The position numbers were made by a program, and so were the translations under genes. 53,128 bases of DNA, taken from an uncultured Clostridia bacterium. GTDB lineage: Bacteria > Bacillota > Clostridia > Christensenellales > CAG-314. Under the pieces are notes generated by a model, which saw only the letters and a list, made by a program, of their open reading frames with translations, searched no databases and was not told the origin of the DNA. Location: the NCBI GenBank assembly GCA_947625725.1, contig CANQPI010000010.1, positions 1 to 53,128 of the forward strand, written 5' to 3'. Positions 43,461-51,783 of the stretch are shown here, piece after piece. How positions within the stretch are numbered: the first letter of the stretch is position 1; each line of letters opens with the position of its first letter.

Positions 43461-43488
43461 AAAAATCCCGTTCGATAACGGGATTTTT
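43461..43488. terminator. Terminator after recO
   Basis: AAAAATCCCGTT and AACGGGATTTTT arms; an A tract on one side and a T tract on the other allow use in both directions. Confidence 0.88.
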
Positions 43489-43564
43489 GTGATTTATTCT
43501 GCTTTGTTGCAAACTTACGGTTTTGTCTGTCGGATCGAACGATAATTTTCAAAATACGCTTTGC

Positions 43565-45463
43565 CTAAGACGTAATTTTGCGGTTAGCCGACTTGTTTTT
43601 TCCCAAAAACATTGCGCGCATCGAATTGAGTATCGCCAACACGCAAACTCCGACGTCGGCAAGTATTGCGACTATCATGCCCAGACCGAACATCAGTTTG
43701 TCCAACACGCCCAATAGCGTCAACAGCAGTACGGCAAATTTGATCGCAAGGGACGCGGCGATATTTTCGTTTACTATGTTCAATGTTTTTCGCGCAATGA
43801 GTTTGGCGGTGGAAATGGCGGCGGGATCGTCTTGCATCAACACAACGTCGGCAGCCTCTATTGCCACGTCGCTACCCATTGCGCCCATGGCTATGCCTAC
43901 GTCGGCTGTCGCCAATACAGGCGCGTCGTTTATGCCGTCCCCGACGAAAGCGACAACGGACTTGGGGCTCGATTTGAGTTTTTCCAACTCGGCGACTTTG
44001 TCCTGGGGCAGAAGTTCGGCGCAATAGTCGTCAACGCCCAATTTATGCGCCGCAAATTCGGCTGTTTGCGCGTTGTCGCCCGTCAACATAATTGTAGAAC
44101 ATCCGTTTTTGCGGAGAAGCGCAACGGCTTCGGCAGCGTTTTCTTTGAGTTGATCCGCAATGACGATGTACCCGACGAATTGGTCGTTCTGCGCCACATA
44201 AACGGTCGTTCCTCCCGACGGAGCGGCGGGGCAATTCACTCCGCGTTCGCTCAACAATTGCCCGTTTCCGCACAGAATAGTGCCGTTTGCGGTTTTTGCA
44301 ACAATCCCTTTGCCCGCTATTTCCGTAATTTCGGCTTCCGACGTCGCTTTTGCCGTTTTGCAAATCGATTGAGCAATGGGATGATTGCTGTATTGTTCGG
44401 CAATCGCCGCAAGTTCCAATACCTGCCGACGTTGCGATTCGGGATACACCTCGGTTACTTCGAAGTTTCCCTTTGTCAGCGTACCCGTTTTGTCCAGCGC
44501 GACGGTGTTGACTTTGGCAAGCAGTTCGAGGTAATTGCTCCCTTTGACCAAAATGCCTTGTTTGCCCGCCGCGGCTATTCCGCCGAAAAATCCCAAGGGA
44601 ACGCTTATAACAAGCGCGCACGGACAGGACACAAACAAAAACATCATTGCTCTTTTGAGCCAGACGAACCAATATTCGCGGTTGGCGTAGTTTCCCGTAA
44701 CGAGAGGCGGCAGTAAGCCTACCAATATCGCCAGGCAAACGACGATAGGGGTGTAGTACTTGCTGAACTTGGTAATAAAGTTTTCCGCAGGCGCTTTGTT
44801 GGACGTGGCGTTTTCCACCAAATCGAGAATTTTTGCAACGGTGCTGTTGTCGTAAGTGCCCGTGGCGGATACGTACAGCACGCCGTCTTTGTTTATGCAA
44901 CCGCTGATAACGCTGTCGCCGACTGTGACTCGGCGGGGCAGGCTTTCTCCCGTAATGGCGGAAGTGTCTATATTACATTCGCCTTTTTGCACAACGCCTT
45001 CCAGCGGAATGCGATCGCCCGCTTTTACCACAAAAATTTCGCCCACGGCTATTTCGGACGGATGTACGGTTTGTTCGACGTCGCCGCGCAGTACGGTGGC
45101 TTCTTCCGGGCGAATATCCATCAACGCCGCAATATCTCTCCTGCTTTTGCCCACGGCATAGCGTTGAAAAACTTCGCCGATTTGATACAGTATCATCACG
45201 GCGGCGGCGTCCGCGTATTCGCCTATAACAAATGCTCCTACCGTTGCAATTGTCATCAAAAAGTTTTCGTCGAAAATCTTGCCGTGAAAGATATTTGTTA
45301 CCGCAAGCCAAAGCACGTCGTATCCTGCAACGATATATGCCGCCGCAAAAATGAGCAATTCTATCCAAAATTGCGGATTGACGGTGTATTTGACGACAAT
45401 TCCCGCAATTGCCACTGCGGTCGCAACGGCAATGCGTATCAAAGATTTTTTGTTTTTGGACAT
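43565..45463 (-). CDS. cadA: Cd/Zn/Pb-exporting P-type ATPase
   Basis: 632 residues. Motifs: TGESLP, the ion-channel SCPCALVISVPLGFFGGI characteristic of the Zn/Cd class, DKTGTLTKG, SNHPIA, and GDGINDAPVLATADVGIAMG. It pumps divalent soft metals out of the cytosol. No N-terminal metal-binding domain is present; that domain is encoded by the separate small gene just upstream. The start is one base after the HMA gene stop, so the three genes form one operon. Confidence 0.93.
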   Translation of the reverse strand: MSKNKKSLIRIAVATAVAIAGIVVKYTVNPQFWIELLIFAAAYIVAGYDVLWLAVTNIFHGKIFDENFLMTIATVGAFVIGEYADAAAVMILYQIGEVFQRYAVGKSRRDIAALMDIRPEEATVLRGDVEQTVHPSEIAVGEIFVVKAGDRIPLEGVVQKGECNIDTSAITGESLPRRVTVGDSVISGCINKDGVLYVSATGTYDNSTVAKILDLVENATSNKAPAENFITKFSKYYTPIVVCLAILVGLLPPLVTGNYANREYWFVWLKRAMMFLFVSCPCALVISVPLGFFGGIAAAGKQGILVKGSNYLELLAKVNTVALDKTGTLTKGNFEVTEVYPESQRRQVLELAAIAEQYSNHPIAQSICKTAKATSEAEITEIAGKGIVAKTANGTILCGNGQLLSERGVNCPAAPSGGTTVYVAQNDQFVGYIVIADQLKENAAEAVALLRKNGCSTIMLTGDNAQTAEFAAHKLGVDDYCAELLPQDKVAELEKLKSSPKSVVAFVGDGINDAPVLATADVGIAMGAMGSDVAIEAADVVLMQDDPAAISTAKLIARKTLNIVNENIAASLAIKFAVLLLTLLGVLDKLMFGLGMIVAILADVGVCVLAILNSMRAMFLGKNKSANRKITS

Positions 45464-45464
45464 A

Positions 45465-45683
45465 TCAGATCCTCAGTTTGCAATCAGGTTCGGTCTTTCT
45501 GACGGCAAGACGTATTTGTTGCAAAATTTCTTCCGCACGTTCGTCCTCGATATCCAAAGTCATTCGTTGAAGTATAAAATTGATCGAACAACTGTGTACG
45601 CCGTCTATTTGTCTTATGCTTCGTTCCATTTTCGCCGCGCAATTTGCGCAGTCGAGATCTTGCATTGCAATTATCTTTTTCAT
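45465..45683 (-). CDS. Stand-alone HMA heavy-metal-binding domain protein
   Basis: 72 residues. It begins MKKIIAMQDLDCANCAAKME with the metal-binding CxxC (C12, C15); the preceding Asp of DCANC is typical of Zn/Cd-type HMA domains. It is probably a metallochaperone, or a split-off N-terminal domain, for the ATPase encoded directly downstream. AGGAG precedes the ATG. Three bases separate it from the arsR-type gene. Confidence 0.9.
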   Translation of the reverse strand: MKKIIAMQDLDCANCAAKMERSIRQIDGVHSCSINFILQRMTLDIEDERAEEILQQIRLAVRKTEPDCKLRI

Positions 45684-45686
45684 AGG

Positions 45687-46040
45687 TCACTCCTTTATAT
45701 GTTCAAGTGCCAAGTTGATTATACTTTGCACGTGATCGTCATCTAAACTGTAATAAATTTCCTTGCCGCAACGCCTGTTTTTGACGAGTTTTGCTTGCCG
45801 AAGAATACGCAATTGGTGCGATACCGCAGATTTTGTCATGTTTAGCACCGCGCCGATGTCGCATACGCACATTTCCGCTTGCGCCAACGCCGACAAAATA
45901 CGGATACGGGTGGAATCTCCGAAAATTTTGAACAGTTCGGCAACGTCGTACAATTCGTTTTCATCAGGCATATCCAGATTGACCTGTTCGCATATTTCGT
46001 CATGAACATGATTTTCTTGACACAACAATTCTTCTTCCAT
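45687..46040 (-). CDS. cadC: ArsR/SmtB-family metal sensor (CadC-like)
   Basis: 117 residues, winged helix. Both known metal sites of this family are intact. The alpha3N type has C7, C58 and C60 (CVC) with C17 or nearby His available. The alpha5 type has a D-x-H pair and, 11 and 14 residues after that His, H and E (DDDH...LEHIKE). It should repress its own operon and release DNA on Cd, Pb or Zn. The first gene of the operon, it has a matching operator upstream. Confidence 0.92.
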   Translation of the reverse strand: MEEELLCQENHVHDEICEQVNLDMPDENELYDVAELFKIFGDSTRIRILSALAQAEMCVCDIGAVLNMTKSAVSHQLRILRQAKLVKNRRCGKEIYYSLDDDHVQSIINLALEHIKE

Positions 46041-46064
46041 AATTACCTCGCAAAAAACAAACGA

Positions 46065-46080
46065 TTGAATAATTGTTCAA
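46065..46080 (-). promoter_or_regulatory. SmtB/CadC-type operator
   Basis: TTGAACAATTATTCAA on the minus strand, with TTGAA/TTCAA arms and a 6-base centre, matching the known ArsR/SmtB operator core TGAAxxxxxxTTCA. It lies just downstream of the -10, in a position to block transcription. Confidence 0.8.
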
Positions 46081-46088
46081 CTGTTTTT

Positions 46089-46117
46089 ATATTATGCCCT
46101 TTACAAAAACTTGTCAA
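46089..46117 (-). promoter_or_regulatory. Promoter of the cad operon
   Basis: Minus strand: consensus TTGACA, 17-base spacer, TAATAT, immediately before the operator. Confidence 0.75.
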
Positions 46118-46291
46118 GCGTTTTTTGAAAATATTTCGAAAATATTTTTATATGGCGTAAAGGTGGTGATGTGAGTCCGTTCGGGCGGTATTCTCGACAA
46201 TAAACGAAAAAACAAAGGTGTAACAGTTTGAATGATCGGACAATAGTATGAAAGTAGGGGGCTTGACCCCACAAAGTACAAGGAGAGTAGT

Positions 46292-46537
46292 ATGAGTTGT
46301 TGGTCAAATAATTGTTGCTGTCACAACGAAAGCAACACTAACACAGTAATCATCGACAGGGGACTGCGCGGTCCTCGCGGCTTTACAGGTCCGCAAGGCA
46401 TAATGGGGCCTCCGGGAGCAACGGGCGCAACCGGTCCCACCGGTCCGATCGGTCCTCAGGGTATTCAAGGCTTGATCGGTCCTACCGGTCCTGTCGGAGC
46501 AACGGGAGCAACGGGAGCAACAGAACAAGTAATATAA
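46292..46537 (+). CDS. Short collagen-like (BclA-type) protein, probably truncated
   Basis: 81 residues. The Cys-rich N-terminus [14 protein letters not shown] is followed by 18 uninterrupted Gly-X-Y triplets (GLR to GAT), then EQVI and stop. Exosporium or surface proteins of this kind normally continue into a trimerising C-terminal domain of over 100 residues, which is missing. AT-rich sequence of different character starts right after the stop, suggesting that the 3' part was lost or replaced. AAGGAGAG precedes the ATG. A short GGGG-CTTGA-CCCC hairpin lies upstream (46257-46270). Confidence 0.8.
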   Translation: MSCWSNNCCCHNESNTNTVIIDRGLRGPRGFTGPQGIMGPPGATGATGPTGPIGPQGIQGLIGPTGPVGATGATGATEQVI

Positions 46538-47076
46538 GGGAAAAGATAATATATAGTCAAAGCTTCAAAATATGGAAAAACTAGAACGTATAAACCCTAC
46601 CGAAGGATGTCGGGAATGTATTAAACTTTTAATACTATTTTTTTATGATACAATATAGTTATTTAATATTAAAATATTGCGTTTAATATAGAACTCAGAC
46701 ATATGACAGTTAAGATGTTGCAATAAAGTAATAATGTTAGTATAATTTAATGTTTTTTTCGCGAAAGAAGAATTTAATATATTCGCGTGCGAAACGGATA
46801 GGGTGATTTATACGATATTCAACAAAAAAAGCTCAATGACTGTACGGGCGACAACACATAATATGAATAACATAAACTCACCATGCAATGTGGTGTCTGT
46901 CAGTCAAGACAGATTTCCTTATATAGGATTATACAGAAAACATAGTTTCTTGACGAAACAGTATGTATTGTACTATTTTGATATAGGTACTTGTAATTTT
47001 TTGTAAGATATGCTATAATTAATCATAATTATAGAATCAATTTTTAATTCAAAAAAACAAGCACGGAGGTTTTTCT
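46538..47076. other. AT-rich intergenic region at the start of the right-hand island
   Basis: No supported gene. A 28-codon frame at 46572 and a 67-codon frame at 46803 lack ribosome sites and recognisable sequence. The only clear element is the promoter at 46991. GC content drops sharply relative to the region before 46537. Confidence 0.6.
46991..47019 (+). promoter_or_regulatory. Promoter of the four-gene operon
   Basis: TTGTAA, 17-base spacer, TATAAT, 57 bases before the first ATG. Confidence 0.7.
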
Positions 47077-47754
47077 ATGAAGGCAAAGCTTATTGTGATG
47101 TTAACCTTGAACGACAAGACTATCACTAATGCCTGTGATGTTTTTGAAGAATGCCGTGAGTTGCCTGTTGAGTTTTGGGGTTTCAAAAACGTGGGTATTT
47201 CGGAAGATAAGTTGCAAAAACTGGCATTCGCAATAAAAATGGCAAAGAAAAAAGCTGTGATGGAGGTCGTAACATATTCCGAAGAATCTTGCCTAGCGGC
47301 TTCGAAGTTTGCAATAGAAAATGGCATTGATTACCTTATTGGCTCAATTTATTCTCAAAGAGCCCAAGATTTACTTTCACTTTCTTCAATTCAGTACTTT
47401 CCTTATGTGGGACGAGTATGTGGCAGTCCAAGTGTGCTGTCGGGTGGCATAAAAGAGTTAGTTGAGGATGCCAATAGATTATGTGCGAAAGGAGTTAACG
47501 GGGTTAATTTATTGGCTTATCGTAATAATGAATGTAGTCCCTTTGATTTGGCTCAGGAGATAGTTAAACAAGTTGATACAAAAGTTATTGTTGCGGGGAG
47601 TATCAATAGCGTGGCGAGATTAAAAGAGATCAACGCAATTAACCCTTGGGCTTTTACAATGGGCGGTGCATTGTTCCATGGGGACTTTGTTGAAGGCTCT
47701 GGCATCAGGGCGAACCTAATAAAAGTTTTGGATGAAATGGAATCTATTATTTAA
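47077..47754 (+). CDS. TIM-barrel protein of unknown substrate (HisA/NanE-like fold)
   Basis: 225 residues. Alternating strands and helices with phosphate-binding style ends are visible: VAGSIN near 175 and FTMGGALF near 195, as in HisA, NanE and related ribulose-phosphate-binding barrels. Other marks are PVEFWGFKNVG, MEVVTYSEESC, IDYLIGSIYS and GRVCGSPSVLSGG. I recall similar uncharacterised Firmicutes proteins but no assigned reaction. No signal peptide. ATG after ACGGAGG. It is the first gene of an operon with a flavoprotein-like fusion, a membrane protein and a HAD phosphatase. Confidence 0.75.
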   Translation: MKAKLIVMLTLNDKTITNACDVFEECRELPVEFWGFKNVGISEDKLQKLAFAIKMAKKKAVMEVVTYSEESCLAASKFAIENGIDYLIGSIYSQRAQDLLSLSSIQYFPYVGRVCGSPSVLSGGIKELVEDANRLCAKGVNGVNLLAYRNNECSPFDLAQEIVKQVDTKVIVAGSINSVARLKEINAINPWAFTMGGALFHGDFVEGSGIRANLIKVLDEMESII

Positions 47755-47796
47755 GTCAGAAAAAATAACAATTAAAAATACCGAGGTGGTATCGTG

Positions 47797-49491
47797 ATGA
47801 ACATATCAATTTCAGAGGCGCAAAGGTATACGTCGCCCAATTGGGTTTCTATAATCTGTGCGACGAAACCAGATGGGAGTACAAATTTAACTACAATATC
47901 TTGGTGGTCATTTTTAGCCAATCATCCTGCAATGATAGGCTTTTCTATGAGCAAAAAAAGCTACACTGGTGAGCTTGTTAGGTTAAACGGCAAGGCCGTT
48001 TTATGTATTCCGAGCGAAACAATTGCAAAAGAGGTGTATGAGTGTGGGCATATAACCGGAAGAAACGAAGATAAAGCTAAAAAGTTCGGGATACATTTAT
48101 CGGGAACAGATATTAAATACCCGACACATAGTAAATTGATTTTTTTCTGTACGCTTAAAAATGCGGTGGATGTAGGCGATCATATATTTCATGTTTGCGA
48201 AGTAAATGACATTCTGTATAATGAAACAGAAACACAAGTGTATGCTTGGAATGGCTATTCTGAAATTGCTTCACTTGGAATAGATCCGTTCAACTGCTCA
48301 ATGGAACAGGCGTTTAGTGCTTTCTCTAAAAAGGCCTTTGGTCTTAACGCCGATCAACGCTATGTATATAATATACAAACACAAAGCAATTTAATAAAGC
48401 AACTTTTACTTAATGGGAAACAGGAATTATCATTGCACTTCACATATTTGCCAAGAATTATTGGTTTAAGGGCTGTCGCCGATCAGAGAGAAGTGATTTA
48501 TCAGAGAGGCGTGCTGACTTTTGTTATGAAAGACGGAATGTGCCATGTAACGTCACAATTAGATGTGAGTTCGCAGGGAGTTCCTACTGAATACGAAGGT
48601 TTTGCCGTGATAACTAACCCTTTCAGTACAGGACCAGCGTGTACATGTTTTTTGAGAGAAATAAATAATGCTTTTGGCATATTTATTTTGTTTTCATTTC
48701 GTTTGTCATCAATAGAAAATGTTATTAAACGGAAAATACGCATTTCAGAATGTATGGCTGTTAGAAAAGACGATGGTACTTCATATGTTTATAGGCTTAT
48801 TTTGTCTGAAAATTTCATTAATGACGATGATATGAGATATTTTGAGGGTTATTTGAAAATGGGGACGAATGAAAATACTTCTTCAGGCAGTGAATTGAAT
48901 ATCTTGATTAGGAAGAGTTACATTGACATCGCTGAGAGGTATTTTACAATGTCTGCAAGTTCATTTCTGCCCCAAGAGATGACCATTTATGATGATTTAG
49001 AGAAACACTTTGGGGGATTGAATAAAAATAATTTTGCTACACTAATAAAAAAAGTAAAGCAAAGTAATTCTGTCTCAGAGGATTTGTTCACAATTAATCC
49101 TGCTGATTTTAACATAAAGAATAAGGACCACATACTATTTTTGGGATGGCTACGAAAACATGGATTATCGGCAAGACATGACAAAGTAGAGAATATATTG
49201 GATGATAATATTGAGGAAGTTCACAAAACGATTTATCCTAATCTTTATGGTATTTCATGTGATAGTGTGGGAGAAAGAACACAAAACTATTGTAATATGA
49301 AAAAGGAGATTATTTCCTTTTTATCAACGGAGTTGTCAGATGATAGAGTTGGTCGCTATAATGAAAAAGCACAAAAAATGCTAATGCAATGGGGTAAGCG
49401 ATGTAATGCATGTTCCGAAATGAATTCGAAGTGTGAAGTTTTAGCTTATTACAATAGCACAGAAGAAGAGCGGAGAAAAAAACTATCGTGA
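47797..49491 (+). CDS. FMN-binding split-barrel (flavoredoxin-like) domain fused to a large unknown domain
   Basis: 564 residues from the ATG at 47797 (a GTG one codon earlier is possible); GAGGTGG precedes. Residues 1-165 match the flavin reductase/flavoredoxin fold (VSIICATKPDGSTNLTTISW, IGFSMSKKSYTGELV, then ITGRNEDKAKKFG). Residues ~185-400 form a beta-rich region and ~400-564 a helical region with CNACSEMNSKC near the end; I recognise neither. Normal flavoredoxins end near 190 residues, so the extension of about 375 residues is unusual. The stop overlaps the next start (GTGA). Confidence 0.75.
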   Translation: MNISISEAQRYTSPNWVSIICATKPDGSTNLTTISWWSFLANHPAMIGFSMSKKSYTGELVRLNGKAVLCIPSETIAKEVYECGHITGRNEDKAKKFGIHLSGTDIKYPTHSKLIFFCTLKNAVDVGDHIFHVCEVNDILYNETETQVYAWNGYSEIASLGIDPFNCSMEQAFSAFSKKAFGLNADQRYVYNIQTQSNLIKQLLLNGKQELSLHFTYLPRIIGLRAVADQREVIYQRGVLTFVMKDGMCHVTSQLDVSSQGVPTEYEGFAVITNPFSTGPACTCFLREINNAFGIFILFSFRLSSIENVIKRKIRISECMAVRKDDGTSYVYRLILSENFINDDDMRYFEGYLKMGTNENTSSGSELNILIRKSYIDIAERYFTMSASSFLPQEMTIYDDLEKHFGGLNKNNFATLIKKVKQSNSVSEDLFTINPADFNIKNKDHILFLGWLRKHGLSARHDKVENILDDNIEEVHKTIYPNLYGISCDSVGERTQNYCNMKKEIISFLSTELSDDRVGRYNEKAQKMLMQWGKRCNACSEMNSKCEVLAYYNSTEEERRKKLS

Positions 49492-50018
49492 AAAAGAGTA
49501 AATATATGGAATTGGCTACTAAAATATCAGATTGTAAGATTTCACAAAAAGCGATCGTGATCTTGATTTCTGCACACCCAAATATGTATTTGTTTTTCTC
49601 TGGTGTATTTGTTTCAATTGCGGGAAGTGTTGCATTGGAGTCAATTTCTCTTAATTACAGTCCAGATAATAGTGTATATATAGCTTTGCATTTTATCTTA
49701 ATTGCATTAAGCTTTATAGCAACAATAATTTTGGCACATATAGCAGACCTGGCACAAAAAACAGACGCTTCTCTTGCTAAAGAATATAGTCGTTTAACTT
49801 TTGATACTAATGCGGCTGAGGATAAAAAAAATCAGTTTGAAAACTCGCTCAAAGAGGCATATAATATCTCGGAAGATATGAATAATAAACGCCTTACTTT
49901 TGCTTTAGGGCGTACATACATTTTGAGGTTAATGTGTTTTGTGGTGTCGATAATTTGCGTGGCCTTAATAATTGCAATGACTTTAGTGAATCAATGTTTA
50001 GGCGGCGTTTTCCACTAA
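49488..50018 (+). CDS. Three-helix membrane protein, SLATT-like layout
   Basis: 176 residues, GTG start overlapping the preceding stop. Helices are predicted at about 31-50, 62-84 and 146-169. Between the second and third is a charged helical segment (~88-142), probably cytosolic. Two closely spaced helices followed by an amphipathic region recall the SLATT membrane effectors of bacterial conflict systems, but the match is only in layout and no motif proves it. It may equally anchor the flavoprotein fusion to the membrane. Confidence 0.6.
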   Translation: MKKSKYMELATKISDCKISQKAIVILISAHPNMYLFFSGVFVSIAGSVALESISLNYSPDNSVYIALHFILIALSFIATIILAHIADLAQKTDASLAKEYSRLTFDTNAAEDKKNQFENSLKEAYNISEDMNNKRLTFALGRTYILRLMCFVVSIICVALIIAMTLVNQCLGGVFH

Positions 50019-50070
50019 AACATTCATGTATTACAGAGTTTTTTACTTGAAATAAAATAGAAAGGAGATA

Positions 50071-50913
50071 ATGATGGAGAAGAAAACCACTTTATATGTG
50101 TCAGATTTAGATGGAACATTATTAGATCAGAATGCGAAACTGTCCGAATATTCTGTGAATGCTATTAATGTAATGATTGAAAGGGGACTTAATTTTTCTA
50201 TTGCAACAGCGCGATCGTTACGACCAGTAATGAAAATGGTGGAAGGACTAAAAATTAGCATTCCAATTATTTTGCTAAATGGGGTCTTAATTTTTGATAC
50301 AAATAAGGAAGAGTATATTAAAGTCAATAAAATACCATCGAAAAATGTTTCGGAGATTATTCGAGCCATTAAAGCATATGATGTTTCTGGCTTTATGTAT
50401 GAGTTGGAGGACAATGGAAATTTTAATACTTATCATGAGTTCATGAAAAACGACCCTGTGCCTAAATATATTTTAGAAAGAGCGTTGAAGTACGATTCTG
50501 TTCAGCCACCAAATGGTCTTTTGGACGTATCATTAGATAATATTGTCTATTTTACTTTAATAGATACCCATGAAAGGCTATTGCCACTATATAATTTTTT
50601 CTCTCAGCAAGGTGGGATAAAACAAGAATTTTATAAAAATGTTTATAATCCGGAGTTTTGGTTCCTTGAAATATTTAGTGAACAATCTTCAAAGAAGTTG
50701 GCGGTTGAATTTTTAAGGGAAAAATATAACTTTAAGCGTGTGGTCGGATTTGGGGACAATAATAATGACTTTCCATTATTTGAGGTTTGCGATGTAAGGG
50801 TTGCAGTTGAAAATGCTACGCCAAAATTAAAAGAGGCGGCAACACATATTTGCGGATCAAATAATGATGATGGCGTGGCAAAGTGGCTTGAAGAAAACTT
50901 TGATAATGATTGA
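50071..50913 (+). CDS. HAD-superfamily phosphatase, Cof/IIB type
   Basis: 280 residues. Motif I is VSDLDGTLLD (nucleophile and acid Asp), a cap domain lies in the middle, and motif III/IV is VVGFGDNNNDFPLFE. Cof-type enzymes dephosphorylate sugar phosphates, flavin or pyridoxal intermediates. ATG after AAAGGAG, 52 bases after the membrane-protein gene. Its place behind a TIM barrel with phosphate-binding features hints that it processes a phosphorylated metabolite of the same pathway; this is inference. Confidence 0.9.
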   Translation: MMEKKTTLYVSDLDGTLLDQNAKLSEYSVNAINVMIERGLNFSIATARSLRPVMKMVEGLKISIPIILLNGVLIFDTNKEEYIKVNKIPSKNVSEIIRAIKAYDVSGFMYELEDNGNFNTYHEFMKNDPVPKYILERALKYDSVQPPNGLLDVSLDNIVYFTLIDTHERLLPLYNFFSQQGGIKQEFYKNVYNPEFWFLEIFSEQSSKKLAVEFLREKYNFKRVVGFGDNNNDFPLFEVCDVRVAVENATPKLKEAATHICGSNNDDGVAKWLEENFDND

Positions 50914-50931
50914 TAATATATAAAATTTAAT

Positions 50932-50962
50932 GAAAACGACCCCTTGAAAAGGGATCGTTTTC
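50932..50962 (+). terminator. Terminator of the four-gene operon
   Basis: GAAAACGA..CCCTT / AAGGG..TCGTTTTC hairpin, 19 bases after the HAD stop codon, with the T-rich arm as tail. Confidence 0.8.
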
Positions 50963-51004
50963 ATATATAGTAAAAACTGAAAACATCTTTTTTATTTAGA
51001 TCTA

Positions 51005-51105
51005 CGCCAAATGCAAATGTTGGCGCGATTCTTAATTAGAGGTGTGGTGGAAATGACGACGTTTTGGGATAAACGCCAAGAGCGCTCCATTCTCATCTCA
51101 GATAT
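51005..51105 (-). pseudogene. Degenerate copy of a gene 3' end and its hairpin (left direct repeat)
   Basis: Read on the minus strand this is a broken copy of 53006-53109. It carries the sequence around AAAACGTCGT, the CCACACxxCTAATTAA stop region and the hairpin CGCCAA/TTGGCG (51005-51025), but small indels destroy the reading frame. It lies five bases after the stop of the minus-strand partner gene. Confidence 0.75.
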
Positions 51106-51109
51106 TAAA

Positions 51110-51736
51110 TTAATTAAAATAGATTCCCCGCTTATTATTCTCATAATGTCTAAATAACGGTAATTTTCTAGCTATAATGGCTTTTAACGTGTCTAAAATT
51201 GAATCAGATATTATTTCTATTCCCAATTCTTTCTTTAACTCAGATGTGGATTTCGTTTTTGCATCATTTACGCATTCATATATTGTCTCAAATAAAGTGT
51301 TGAAATCCCTATTCTCGTTAGATTGTAACTCTTTTAGATTCACTAAAACCTTATGATTGTAATCAATCCGTCCTTTGTTAACGTTAAATAACAGTAATTC
51401 AGGGTTTCCAGAATAGCGGTAGTGCGGAATAATTTCATTAAAATAATTTATAAATTCAACATACCATTCTGGGCAAAAGTTTACGTCGCATCCGATAATA
51501 GAGAAAGCCCGAGTATTGTATTTTGGACACCATGTATCTGTTTTCAAATAGCCGGGGAGATAAAAATCGAACAAATCATCACTTTGTACATGAAAGTAAT
51601 CCATGTGATTAAGTATTGGTAAAGCCACGTTATCAGTAGGATATGCCAATAAAATACCCACTATGGTTTGTTGAATATTATGGTAACGATAATATACATT
51701 TTGTTGAAAGCCTTCCAAAGATCCTGCTGGATTCAT
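51110..51736 (-). CDS. Unknown protein paired with an MBL hydrolase
   Basis: 208 residues, with no signal peptide or membrane helix. Visible marks: an N-terminal aromatic-rich part (FQQNVYYRYHNIQQTIVG), then FDFYLPGYLKTDTW, FSIIGCDVNFCPEWYVEFINYF, and a helical C-terminus (SELKKELGIEIISDSILDTLKAIIARKLP). No family is recognised. AGGAGG precedes the ATG. It starts 48 bases after the MBL gene stop on the same strand, so the two are probably co-transcribed and functionally linked. Confidence 0.7.
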   Translation of the reverse strand: MNPAGSLEGFQQNVYYRYHNIQQTIVGILLAYPTDNVALPILNHMDYFHVQSDDLFDFYLPGYLKTDTWCPKYNTRAFSIIGCDVNFCPEWYVEFINYFNEIIPHYRYSGNPELLLFNVNKGRIDYNHKVLVNLKELQSNENRDFNTLFETIYECVNDAKTKSTSELKKELGIEIISDSILDTLKAIIARKLPLFRHYENNKRGIYFN

Positions 51737-51783
51737 AATTCCTCCTATGTTTTAAATATTGCTTGTTTATTTTAATGTTGTAT

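Noticed and set aside
46572-46658. 28-codon frame after the collagen-like gene
   Set aside because: No ribosome site and too short to judge; in AT-rich non-coding sequence such frames are expected by chance.
46803-47006. 67-codon plus-strand frame before the four-gene operon
   Set aside because: No ribosome site, no recognisable sequence, and its end overlaps the operon promoter.
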